From Maylandia zebra (taxonomy: Eukaryota > Chordata > Actinopteri > Cichliformes > Cichlidae), in the NCBI RefSeq assembly GCF_041146795.1, contig NC_135170.1:6128033-6192032 (forward strand): a DNA stretch of 64,000 nucleotides. Reading direction: 5' to 3'. Each line of letters opens with the position of its first letter. Position 1 is the first letter of the stretch. A program made the position numbers and the translations under genes. The notes under the pieces were generated by a model. That model worked only from the letters and a program-made list of their open reading frames with translations. It did no database searches and was not told the origin of the DNA. Below, piece by piece: positions 1-8,499 of this stretch.

Positions 1-344
1 GAAGGTAACATGATTCAGATTTCCAGTTTATCTATAATTTTTCTGTCCTGATTAAGATACATAGATTATTTCAGCATCCTGTTTGTTATGAGACTGAAAT
101 TTTGTTTATTTATTTATGTAATTTGTAGAAAATTGTAATCCAATTTTTTTTACTGTTGTTTTAATCATTTTACTATTTTTTCTCTAAATGTACTGTTGTG
201 AAAAGTTTTGTTCATATATTTTGTTACACATTGAAATGAATCAAGCGTTATACATTACATAAGGCCATTTTTGTGCATATTATGTTTGCATTAAAATGCC
301 TCAAAACCCTGCTATATTTACAGCACTAAATATAAATATGAACC
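1..344. other. AT-rich flank, no gene seen
   Basis: AT-rich sequence without a long reading frame, splice signal or recognisable repeat. It ends at the 5-bp duplication that marks the left edge of the solo LTR. Confidence 0.5.
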
Positions 345-1132
345 TGTCACGATCCTGGGTCTTATGACCCAGTGTTTTGAGTTTTAGTTCATTTTGATGT
401 TTAAAGTATGTTTAAGCTCATTAGGTCTCCTATGTTCATTTGCTTATTAGTTCCCCCTTGTGTTTCCAACCCATGTTAAGTCTCCCCTGCTCTTCATATG
501 TTTCATGTCTGTGTCTTACGTTGTCAAGTTCTGGTTGTCATGTCTGCGTCTCATTATGTTACCTATTTTATTTTGAAGAGATCTTGTGTTTTTATATTAT
601 GGTTTATGTTTTGAGTCCTTTGTACTGTTTCTTGTTTCCCTAGGTCTCAGTTATGGTTATCATAGGTTTAGTTCTTTGGCTTTGTAATATGGCTTCCCTG
701 TGTTCCATGTTGTGTCTACTGTGACGTTCTTGTGCCATGTTTCAGGTTCCTATGTTCTGTCTCCCCAGTTGCTGTTAAGTTTGCATGTCTAGAGTTCAGT
801 CAGTGTGTTTCCTGTTTTACTTTGAAGGTCCGTGTCTCATGTCAGTATTTCTAGTTTTGCTTCCCTTGTCTCGTCCGGCCTGATTACTCCCAGCTGTGCT
901 CTCCTTCTGTGTCTTGTTCCCTCCTTATCCCTCTGTGTATTTGAGCCCTGTGTTTCTCTTTGTCAGTGTCGTAGTCTCCCTCATGGCTGTGTTTCCATGT
1001 GTGTTAGTCATCCATGTCCCAGTTTAGTTTTCCACGCCATTCTGCAATAAAGCAGCTTTTTGAGTTTAATTTCGTTGTCGTGAGTTTTGCGTTTGGGTCC
1101 TTCTCCTGCCTGTACACAGCCGAACCATGACA
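345..1132 (+). mobile_element. Solo LTR of a retrotransposon
   Basis: The segment opens with TGTCACGATCC and closes with GAACCATGACA, the TG...CA ends expected of a long terminal repeat. The five bases GAACC occur directly before it (340-344) and directly after it (1133-1137), which fits an LTR-retrotransposon target-site duplication. A polyadenylation signal AATAAA lies at 1046-1051, about 80 bases before the end, as expected for the R/U5 junction. There is no internal gag/pol sequence, so this is a solo LTR left by recombination between two LTRs. The family is not identified. Confidence 0.75.
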
Positions 1133-1337
1133 GAACCTGAAACAGTCACAGACAAAAATCCAAGGCAGACCTGCAGGTAGTCACATGACAAAACACATTC
1201 AGTGATATCAAAAGTCATAAAAGGCGCTGCACAAACACGAAACTGAAAGTAAAAATCAAGCACAAGTTTAAAAAAATAAAAAATAACAGCAGCACAAAGA
1301 CAAAATAACAGGAGGGAGGCCTAACAAAGACTGGTGA

Positions 1338-2306
1338 CCAGTGTTGGGCAAGTTACTTTAAAAAAGTAATTCGTTACTGATTACCTCTCCAAGAGAATAT
1401 GTTACTTTTCTGATTACTTGTTTTCAAAAGTAATTACTTACCTTATTACTTAGTTACTTTTTAAAAACATGATACGCAACCTGAATATGTAATAAAACAA
1501 CAGACCTTTCAGCCCAAATCTATTTTTTTCCTGCATAATCCATATAAAATTGAATCAAATGAAAACATCTTTTTTAAAATTGTTTTATGAGTTTTAATCT
1601 TTTAATTTTATGCACATTGCATTAAACAAAAATTTAATTATATGCAGCTGTCTTTGACTTGCAGAAATTATTTAACATTTAAACCTATTTTCTGCATATT
1701 TCAGCATATAAAATAAGATAATGTTTTTGTGTTTACACTCCCTCTTTCAAATAGATGCAAGTAAAACACAGCAGAAAATAAATAAAATCAAAGACTCAGC
1801 AGCTCTGAGTCCTGTCGCTCTTAAATCTAATTTTCACCTAGCAGGAGCGGGGCGGATGGAGGTTTGCCGGTGCAGCAGCGGTCATCACAGCGGGGGTTTC
1901 TCTGTGAATTTCACATTCCCGTGGTAGCGTGCTTGGTGCGTACTCAGATTTGAAGTTTAATTTTTCAAGAAAGAAGTTTTCTTCCCACTCAGAGTAACAG
2001 CGGACGCTAATGTTTTTGCCACTTTTACAGAATCAAACTCAAAGTAATGTCAGTACTTCCAAGCTTTAAACGCTGCATGGTCGTACTCTCTCCCGCACTC
2101 CATATTGTTCATTGTTAATCTGCACACGTCTGTTGCTGCCTCATACGTCAATGTCATGAGACACTCTCAAAAACAAAATCACAGTTTAGTAACGCAGTAA
2201 CACTGCGAGCTTACGGGAAAGTAACAATAATCTAATTGCTTTTTTGCAATAGTAATCCCTTGCTTTACTCGTTACTTGAAAAAAGTAATCGGATTACAGT
2301 AGCTGA
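1338..2306. mobile_element. Degraded non-autonomous hAT-like repeat
   Basis: The left end reads CAGTGTTGGGCAAGTTACTT followed by runs of AGTAAT/GTTACT. The right part (about 2255-2300) carries the inverted counterpart, GTTACTTGAAAAAAGTAATC. This alternating GTAATTACTT pattern is the known terminal signature of a very common vertebrate hAT MITE family. The right terminus is eroded (no clean CCCAACACTG), so the exact edge and the target-site duplication are not certain. Confidence 0.55.
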
Positions 2307-2309
2307 CCA

Positions 2310-4450
2310 TCTCGTGACTGAAATGTTACATTTGCTCTAGTCTGCCTAAAAACAATTCCACAGTGTGGAAAAAGTCCCTGCAGCAGTGTTTGCATACCAG
2401 TTGAAGTTGAAATGAAATAGAAAATGACAGCATCCCCTCACTGCCACTCAGGAATCGCTCAGCTCCTCAGTTGAAATATCACTGAAACCCTGGTAGATGA
2501 TGTCCTTGTGTATAAATTATACCTGTTACACCTCACAGTAATTCTCCAATTTTGAAATGATCTTCCTGCTTGTGTATACTATGATAAAATAAGTACTTTA
2601 TACTATACGTGCAATTGTGTACATTAAGACAATTATGGGTTAAAGTGGAAATTAGCAAGGGGGAACCCTCAGTCACAATTCATTCTTCTGTGGTAGATTT
2701 TTCTTTGCATAGAGATCAGCCGGCTTTCTCTGCTGATACCAAACTACGTCTTGGATTTAGACATCCCGAGCCATCATGCCTAACCTTTCACCTCTTGACA
2801 CTATAGAACTAGTGCAAAGGTCTTATTTAGTGAATGAATCAAATCAGCATTTAAACTGATGTTAGGTGGGGCTAAGGTAGCCTTAGCCTGCTCTGCTGCA
2901 GTCCAACATAGTAATTGACTGCAAACCTCAGCACAGTACAGACAGACATTTCACAATATGAATAAACCAATACGTGATTAAAAACGCTGAAATGGGACAT
3001 TAGCTAATATTTTCACTTACATTTCCAGTTTATCAAAAATTACTAAAGTGTGAAAATAATCTCTGATCCTTCTCGTCTCTCTTTGAGCATGATTGATATT
3101 CTAGTTGCCACACGCTGCCTTCCAAATCGAAGGTCACAAGCTATCTGTTTATCAGCTTTAGTTTGCTCTGCGGTTTTTAGATTTCTGACATGGTGGGGTA
3201 ATCCAAAAGTACAAGCTGCTTGGACTATGTTCTCTGGTTTTACCACATAGAGCTTTTTCTAGAAAAATTTAGCTGAAGCAAAACTTGATCAGCAGCAGAG
3301 GAGCAGTCGCTGATCCATGAAGTCATAAAAACGTATCTGTTTCAGTTCGCTGACGTGTCTGCAGTACCACAAAGCTGATCAGTTAGATAAGTACACAGGT
3401 GCTATAACAGAGGGAGCAGTGTCCCGTACAGTGTAGCTTCTCAGCATCCACATATCTTGCATTTTGCTATTCTGCGTTTCTTTTTCTCTTATTCTTTAAG
3501 TGTTTGCTGTCTGAGCACACAGTTGTTTTGTTTAAGAACAAGTTGATCACAGCCTGACCTCTGCTGGCTGAAGTTGGGGTTACATATGTCTGAAAAATCA
3601 TGCTGATGATGACCCTTCAATGAGCCGATCTCAGATTATATTTATGTCTAAAGTTATACCAGACTGATTTAACTTTGTGCTTAAGCATGATCTGAGGTCC
3701 AACTGCATCACTGTTAAAATTCTTTAAGAAAGAACAACAAATGTTTTATCAGTTGTCCCACAACTTTATTTCTCATGTCGCGTTTACGTTTATATTTTTT
3801 GATTACAAAATCACATAAGACCTTTTTTTCCCCCTTTTTTTCCTTTTAGGATTGTGGCACTAGTAGTAACATCAGTATTAATGTGTTTGATATGTTTTTA
3901 TTTTCCATCTAAAAGTTTAGTTGTGGTTAGAAAACAGTAAAGTGAATAATTTGAGCCTCCACAGCAGTGTGTGTAATTCTGTCAGGATGAACAATCTGAA
4001 AAGAAAGCAAACAAAATGTTGTCTTGACTGCGATTGACTTTGAAAGGGTTTCCCTTCATATCTGATAAGTTTGATCATATACTCGCTTTCCTTTTTATTC
4101 ATCTAAAAGCCTTGTAGGGGTGTCAAACCATAGGTTTAATCACTGTAATTTGGGAAACATTATCACAATGATGATGTGGAACTGCTGATTTCCTCCAGTT
4201 TTATACTGACTGGGCGGAAATAAAGAGGTGTGACCAGAGAAGACGTCACCGTGCAGCTACTGTATATAGAAACACAGGCTTCGTTTTCTTTGTGCGTCTT
4301 TTCTTAGCAGTCACAGAAATAGCAGCATTCATGCTCACCTCAGGCCTCCAGGCAGCCTGCACAGCTGCTCTCATCCACCAACAGAGAAAGATGGAGGCTG
4401 AGATATGGAGATGCTGGGTGGGGGGAGGAAAGACAGCAGCAAAGTGAAGT
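2310..4450. other. Intergenic DNA upstream of the TRB D segment
   Basis: No coding exon, tRNA or clear repeat is recognisable. I looked for a TRBV gene (leader, two Ig cysteines, YYC followed by a 23-bp recombination signal) on both strands and found none. Short open frames here are not supported by splice sites or homology. A TATA-like CTGTATATAG at about 4259-4268 lies roughly 200 bases before the D segment, where a germline D promoter could sit, but this is only suggestive. Confidence 0.45.
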
Positions 4451-4452
4451 CA

Positions 4453-4480
4453 GGTTTTTGTCTAGTGCTTTTTCACTGTG
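4453..4480 (+). other. 5' recombination signal (12-RSS) of TRBD
   Basis: A perfect consensus nonamer GGTTTTTGT (4453-4461), a 12-bp spacer (4462-4473) and a perfect heptamer CACTGTG (4474-4480) directly precede the D segment. This is the RAG1/RAG2 target that pairs with the 23-RSS of V segments. It matches the arrangement known for TRB D genes of jawed vertebrates. Confidence 0.93.
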
Positions 4481-4493
4481 GGGACAGGGGGGG
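4481..4493 (+). CDS. TRBD: T-cell receptor beta diversity segment
   Basis: A 13-bp G-rich segment, GGGACAGGGGGGG, sits between two recombination signals. The 5' signal has a 12-bp spacer and the 3' signal a 23-bp spacer, the hallmark order of a TRB D gene. The GGGACAGGG core is strongly conserved in TRB D segments across jawed vertebrates. It supplies the glycine-rich centre of CDR3 after D-J and V-DJ joining, and all three frames are free of stops. It lies about 370 bp upstream of the first J segment. Only one D was found. Confidence 0.93.
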
Positions 4494-4532
4494 CACGGTG
4501 ATACAAACCAATAGAGCCGCCGTACAAAAACC
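4494..4532 (+). other. 3' recombination signal (23-RSS) of TRBD
   Basis: Heptamer CACGGTG (4494-4500, one base off the CACAGTG consensus), a spacer of exactly 23 bp (4501-4523) and a perfect nonamer ACAAAAACC (4524-4532). Under the 12/23 rule it joins to the 12-RSS in front of each J segment. Confidence 0.93.
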
Positions 4533-4866
4533 TCCTGCATTTAAAATGCACAGCGAGGAGCTCTGCAGATTATTTTCAACATCTGACAAGCATAAAATGA
4601 GCAGTATTTTAAAAAGTGCAGGTAGCCCTGCTCTTACTGCACAGAAATATGATTAGTGAGGGAATTTGTTTAGAATTCAATAAAATTTTAAACACAGTGC
4701 AGCTTCTGAGTTTATTTCACTCATCTTTTTTTTTAACTAAAACTCAGTTGGTGGGATTAACATGTCCTTTGCTAAAATTCCAAGTGTTTAGTGGGAATTT
4801 AGTCTCATTTCAAGTGCCTGCTCTGGACTGTTTGGTTACTTTTTCACAAAGGATGCGTTCAATGTG

Positions 4867-4917
4867 ACACTGGAGCTGAAGCCTGCTTTGGAAGTGGAAC
4901 TAGACTAACTGTTCTCG
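4867..4917 (+). CDS. TRBJ: TRB joining segment J1 (intact)
   Basis: Reads TGAEACFGSGTRLTVL plus one extra base, then a GTAAGT donor at 4918. The FGxG motif and the LTVL strand are those of a functional J segment, and the +1 phase fits the constant exon. Immediately upstream is a heptamer-like CAATGTG (4860-4866) and a T-rich nonamer-like ACTTTTTCA about 12-13 bp further, weaker than the D signals. Contributes framework 4 and the end of CDR3. Confidence 0.85.
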
Positions 4918-5068
4918 GTAAGTTGGGGCCCTCACACTTTCTGTTCATTGAGAAAAAAAACACCTTTGCAATGTTTAGACTATGGCTGAAGCAGTGACCT
5001 ACAAAAATGTGGTCCTGTTTATTACTGGTCCAGCTCCGTGCTATTTGATATTAAGCTGGTCCACAGTG

Positions 5069-5116
5069 CTACTTACAAAGCCTATTTTGGTGCAGGCAGA
5101 AAACTGACCGTTCTCG
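5069..5116 (+). CDS. TRBJ: TRB joining segment J2 (intact)
   Basis: Reads TYKAYFGAGRKLTVL plus one base, followed by a GTGAGT donor. FGxG is present. The heptamer-like CACAGTG (5062-5068) abuts the segment; the nonamer is weak (GCTATTTGA, about 13 bp further). The phase agrees with the other intact J segments and with the constant exon. Confidence 0.85.
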
Positions 5117-5257
5117 GTGAGTAAAACGTCCGCTCGTCCCTTTGGAAGCGTTACAAATGTGTAGATGTTGGAAAGTATTTGGATATTAGCCTGTGTGTAC
5201 AAAAGAAAGCAAATCCGGCATGTTTAAGGTGATTGGAGTAAAGTTCAGTTTACTGTG

Positions 5258-5313
5258 CTGGTGGTTTTGTTTTTGAGGCTTTTTTCGATGGAGGCACCAG
5301 GTTGACTGTTTCA
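5258..5313 (+). pseudogene. TRBJ: TRB joining segment J3, probably non-functional
   Basis: A TACTGTG heptamer (5251-5257) precedes a frame ending EAFFDGGTRLTVS. The diagnostic FGxG is replaced by FDGG, so the first structural glycine is missing. The splice donor also fails: the only GT is the GTTAAG at 5314, which leaves phase 0 instead of the +1 phase of the other intact J segments. Splicing to the constant exon would shift the frame. It may still recombine, but an in-frame receptor chain is unlikely. Confidence 0.7.
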
Positions 5314-5458
5314 GTTAAGAAATAAAGTGAAAGAACTAGAATATAAATCAGAATATCATTTAATGGTTGTTTTTCATCTGATGGCAAAATACCCAAAAGC
5401 CTGAATGACACCTTCAGGTAATGAGCGATGCAATAATAGCCATAAAACTCACTATATT

Positions 5459-5484
5459 TATATAGATATATATATATCTATATA
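5459..5484. repeat. 26-bp perfect AT palindrome between J3 and J4
   Basis: A TATATAGATATA... run reads identically on both strands over 26 bases. It lies in J-J spacer DNA and can form a hairpin or cruciform. No function is implied by the sequence alone. Confidence 0.8.
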
Positions 5485-5660
5485 AAAATGTGTCCTGTTG
5501 CTGCCGTTTCAAGGGCGATCCTTAGCAGACTCTAGCTGTCGACTACTGTCGATCTCTATGAAACGCTCAATGTCTGAAACTATGACAAAGCTTGATAAAT
5601 TGCAAAGAGGAGCCCCAAGAGACAAGGAAGAGGTTTTTGTAACAGTCTGAGAGCTCTGTG

Positions 5661-5710
5661 TTCATTCAGCGAGGCTTATTTCGGCGCTGGAACTAAACTG
5701 ACCGTCTTAG
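5661..5710 (+). CDS. TRBJ: TRB joining segment J4 (intact)
   Basis: Reads SFSEAYFGAGTKLTVL plus one base, then a GTAAGA donor. It has the best J recombination signal here: a perfect nonamer GGTTTTTGT (5632-5640), a spacer of 12-13 bp and heptamer-like CTCTGTG (5654-5660). The FGxG motif and phase are intact. Confidence 0.88.
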
Positions 5711-5973
5711 GTAAGATAATCTGCAGCGAAGACTCAAACTGCACGTCTTAATATGATAGAAATAATGTGTGATAAGTGTGCTTCACTTTTTGGGTGGTTT
5801 TATTAATCAGCCATAAACATATTCAAGCTGTTTTTAAAAAGTGAAAGCTATTAAAGCACAAAGTTAGTCTTGTGTCAGTGCTGATTAGTCTTCAGCAAAG
5901 TGCTGCAGCTATAAAAGAATTGGCTCTATGCCCAGATTATCTGTGGCTATATGGAGTTCTGATCAGCTCTGTG

Positions 5974-6030
5974 AGCGACTGCGTATTCCCAGTCCGAGGC
6001 TCACTTTGGGAACTAAACTCACAGTTTCAG
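5974..6030 (+). pseudogene. TRBJ: TRB joining segment J5, FGxG destroyed by a deletion
   Basis: Heptamer-like CTCTGTG (5967-5973) and a good GTAAGG donor at 6031 flank the segment, and the donor-proximal frame reads GTKLTVS. In J4 the phenylalanine codon is followed by GGCGCTGGAACT; here TTTGG runs straight into GAACT, a loss of about 4 bases. The FG codons and the TKLTVS codons are therefore in different frames, and reading through from FG meets TAA. It would need the deletion to be a sequencing error, or unusual junctional trimming, to give a normal framework 4. Confidence 0.7.
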
Positions 6031-6297
6031 GTAAGGTGCAAAAATAGAACATTTTAACAGGCACAAATTTATTTTATCATGCAATAGTCCATAAATTAAA
6101 ACCTAACTGTAAGTAAGTTGAGTTACTGTAGCATCATTTAAGGTTCCTGACTTTGTCTAAAATCTAAAATCTGTCTAATTAGGTTTTGTTATGAAGAGTA
6201 AATTTGGAGAAATTAGAATTTTTCATAAAGAGAAAAAAAAGATCGTTTCCAGCTGTTGATAGCACAAACAATTTTTACTACGCTGCATATCAGTGTG

Positions 6298-6349
6298 GCA
6301 AACTACAACCCTGCTTACTTTGGTACTGGCACCAAACTGACAGTTTTGG
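6298..6349 (+). CDS. TRBJ: TRB joining segment J6 (intact)
   Basis: Reads ANYNPAYFGTGTKLTVL plus one base, with a GTAAGA donor at 6350. Heptamer-like CAGTGTG (6291-6297) and nonamer-like AATTTTTAC (6270-6278) with a 12-bp spacer precede it. It is the J nearest the constant gene, about 485 bp upstream. Confidence 0.88.
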
Positions 6350-6834
6350 GTAAGAAACCTTATGCATGTTTTTTCTTCCACTGCCGAGAACCTCTGAGAA
6401 GTTCTAATGTACGTTTAGGGCTGTAAAAAGAGCAAAGTTTGAATGTCGTTTTTCATATTTGGGTGTAGACAGAATCACAAAGTTATAAACATGTTGCTGT
6501 GGATTTAAAACAATGTGCCATGAAATTTATTTCAAATGTCTTCTATATCTAAGATATATGTTGCAAAAGCAGCATTTTGGAAAAAAGAAAAAAAGAAAAA
6601 AAGAGATGTGGCCTCAGAAGCTCACATATTAACACCTTACGCCATTATTTATTTCATTTTACTTTCTTTTTACCCAGTAATCACCTGCTGTTTTTCCAAA
6701 AGATCCAAAAATCCAAAAGAAAATGATGAAGCAGGGTTTTTTTTACAAGTGTTACTTTTTTTATCTTTGGGTATTCAAAATGGGAATAATGAGACTGTTT
6801 GCATTCTAATGATTCGATTCTCTTTGTCCCACAG

Positions 6835-7625
6835 CACCAAATAGAACAGTTGAGCCACCAAAGGTGAAAGTGTTTAAACCTTCAACAAAGGAGTGTCAAA
6901 ATGAAAAACACAAGAAAAACAAGAAGACCTTGCTGTGTGTGGCCTCTGATTTCTACCCGGACCATGTGAATGTGTCCTGGCAGATTGATGGGGTGGACGT
7001 CAAAGATGGCATCGCCACCGATCACTCTGCCCACTGGAATGGTACCCACTACCGCATCACAAGCAGGCTGAGAGTCTTATTTTCACAGTGGTTCAAACCA
7101 GGCAAGAATTTCACCTGCACCGTCGACTTCTTTGATGGGGAACAGACGGTTTCTCGTGTAGGCTGGGTCGCAGGCATTCGAAGTACGTTCATTTACAATC
7201 TTTAAATGTGTCAAAATCATCTGAAATAGTTTGACTTGATTTCACTGAAAGAAATCGTTTTTCTTTTTCTTAGATCCAGGAGCTGCAGCAATAAGAAGTA
7301 AATATTATTAATAATATTATTAATAACAATAACCCAGTGTGTCTGCTCTATACTGAGCTGGGAAAATAATACAAATCTTACAATTTTGTGCAGACAAGTA
7401 TCTGAAGACCACCCACAATGCCAAGCTGTCATATCTGGTTTTGATCATCAAGAGCAGCATCTACGGACTCTTTGTGATCATCCTGGTGTGGAAACTTCAG
7501 GTTGGTCCAAAACGATCCAGCTCCTGTTTGTGCCACGAGCAGTGGTCGTTATATGAAACATATCTCAATACAAAACAATCATTTAACAGCACCACGTGCT
7601 TCTTCCTCCAAAGGAACCTGTCTGA
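6835..7625 (+). CDS. TRBC: T-cell receptor beta constant gene
   Basis: Encodes the constant part of the TCR beta chain, the membrane protein that pairs with TCR alpha and CD3 on T cells. Exon 1 (6835-7182) follows a CCCACAG acceptor and needs one base from J, matching the intact J donors. It encodes an Ig C1 domain: PPKVKVFKPS, then CVASDFYPDHVNVSW with the first Ig cysteine and the core tryptophan, and FTCTVDFFDG with the second cysteine. NVS, NGT and NFT are potential N-glycosylation sites. Exon 2 (7274-7297, 24 bp) gives a tiny connecting piece. Exon 3 (7394-7500) encodes KLSYLVLIIKSSIYGLFVI, the transmembrane helix with the conserved lysine that contacts CD3. The tail exon is uncertain: acceptors at 7590 or 7614 both end at the same TGA (7623-7625), giving a short tail ending in EPV. 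No cysteine is seen in the connecting peptide, unlike mammals. The domain also carries a lysine-rich stretch, KHKKNKK. Confidence 0.9.
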
Positions 7626-8481
7626 AACTGAATCTAAATGTAATGCAGGATCGATTTGTTAGACCGCCGTAAAAATTAGCAGCTAAGAAAAACATCAGTT
7701 AGCCTGTTTATCTTGAATATGTCTTTTTTCTCAGCAACTATCACTCAACAATTAAAACCTATTGAAAACATTTTAAAAGCTAATGAGCTAAAACTAATGA
7801 ATATAAAGGTATCATTTAAAATAACAAGGAAGGGGTTTTGTTGTTGATGTTGTTTAAAGTTTATAGATTTATAGATTCTCCATGACAATATTTCAGTCAC
7901 CCCAGCAGTATTTTTCATTAAATATCTCAATCAATCACTTTTAAAATTAGTGTAATAATATTTTCTCAGTAATCTCAGCACCGGTGGTAATATATATGTA
8001 AAAACTCTGACAAAGTGCTCATTATTACCACAGAAGCTCTGAAAAGGATTTCTTATAGTTATCATTTAGTGTATCCAAGAAAACTGCTTTACATCCACGT
8101 CATTTCTGAATTTCTTTGTGCTTGATTGATAATTAAAAATTAGTAGGAAGGTGAAGCTTGCCTTCTTTATAGTCAGTTTGTTTAGTGAAGACTCACTGAA
8201 GACATGAGGCTTTACATTTAAACCTTTGTTTAAAGAGCGACTCTGTAAACTGAAAACGTGTTTCCTGTCTTCACAGGGGTTTTCAAGAAAACCAGAGAAA
8301 TGAGAGCTGAGCTGAACGACTGAGCTGCTTTCTGTGAAAACAAAAACATTCACAGTATCCTAAAGCTTTGCTTTCCATTTGACTTTCTTCCATTTAGTAT
8401 ATAAATAAGTGGACATCCTGTGCTGTTATTAGTTATTATTCTGTTAGTTTGTGTAAGTGCTTTGTGCTCAGTTTGCTTCTT
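7626..8481 (+). other. Probable TRBC 3' untranslated region
   Basis: AT-rich, without a coding frame, between the probable tail-exon stop and the AATAAA at 8482. The extent is inferred only from that signal. Confidence 0.45.
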
Positions 8482-8487
8482 AATAAA
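8482..8487 (+). terminator. Polyadenylation signal AATAAA, likely TRBC
   Basis: Canonical AATAAA about 860 bp after the predicted TRBC stop and followed within 40 bp by T-rich sequence. It is the best 3' end candidate for the constant gene. Confidence 0.5.
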
Positions 8488-8499
8488 AGTACTCCTTAA

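Noticed and set aside
440..1050. Short plus-strand frames rich in Cys, Leu and Ser
   Set aside because: They lie inside the non-coding solo LTR.
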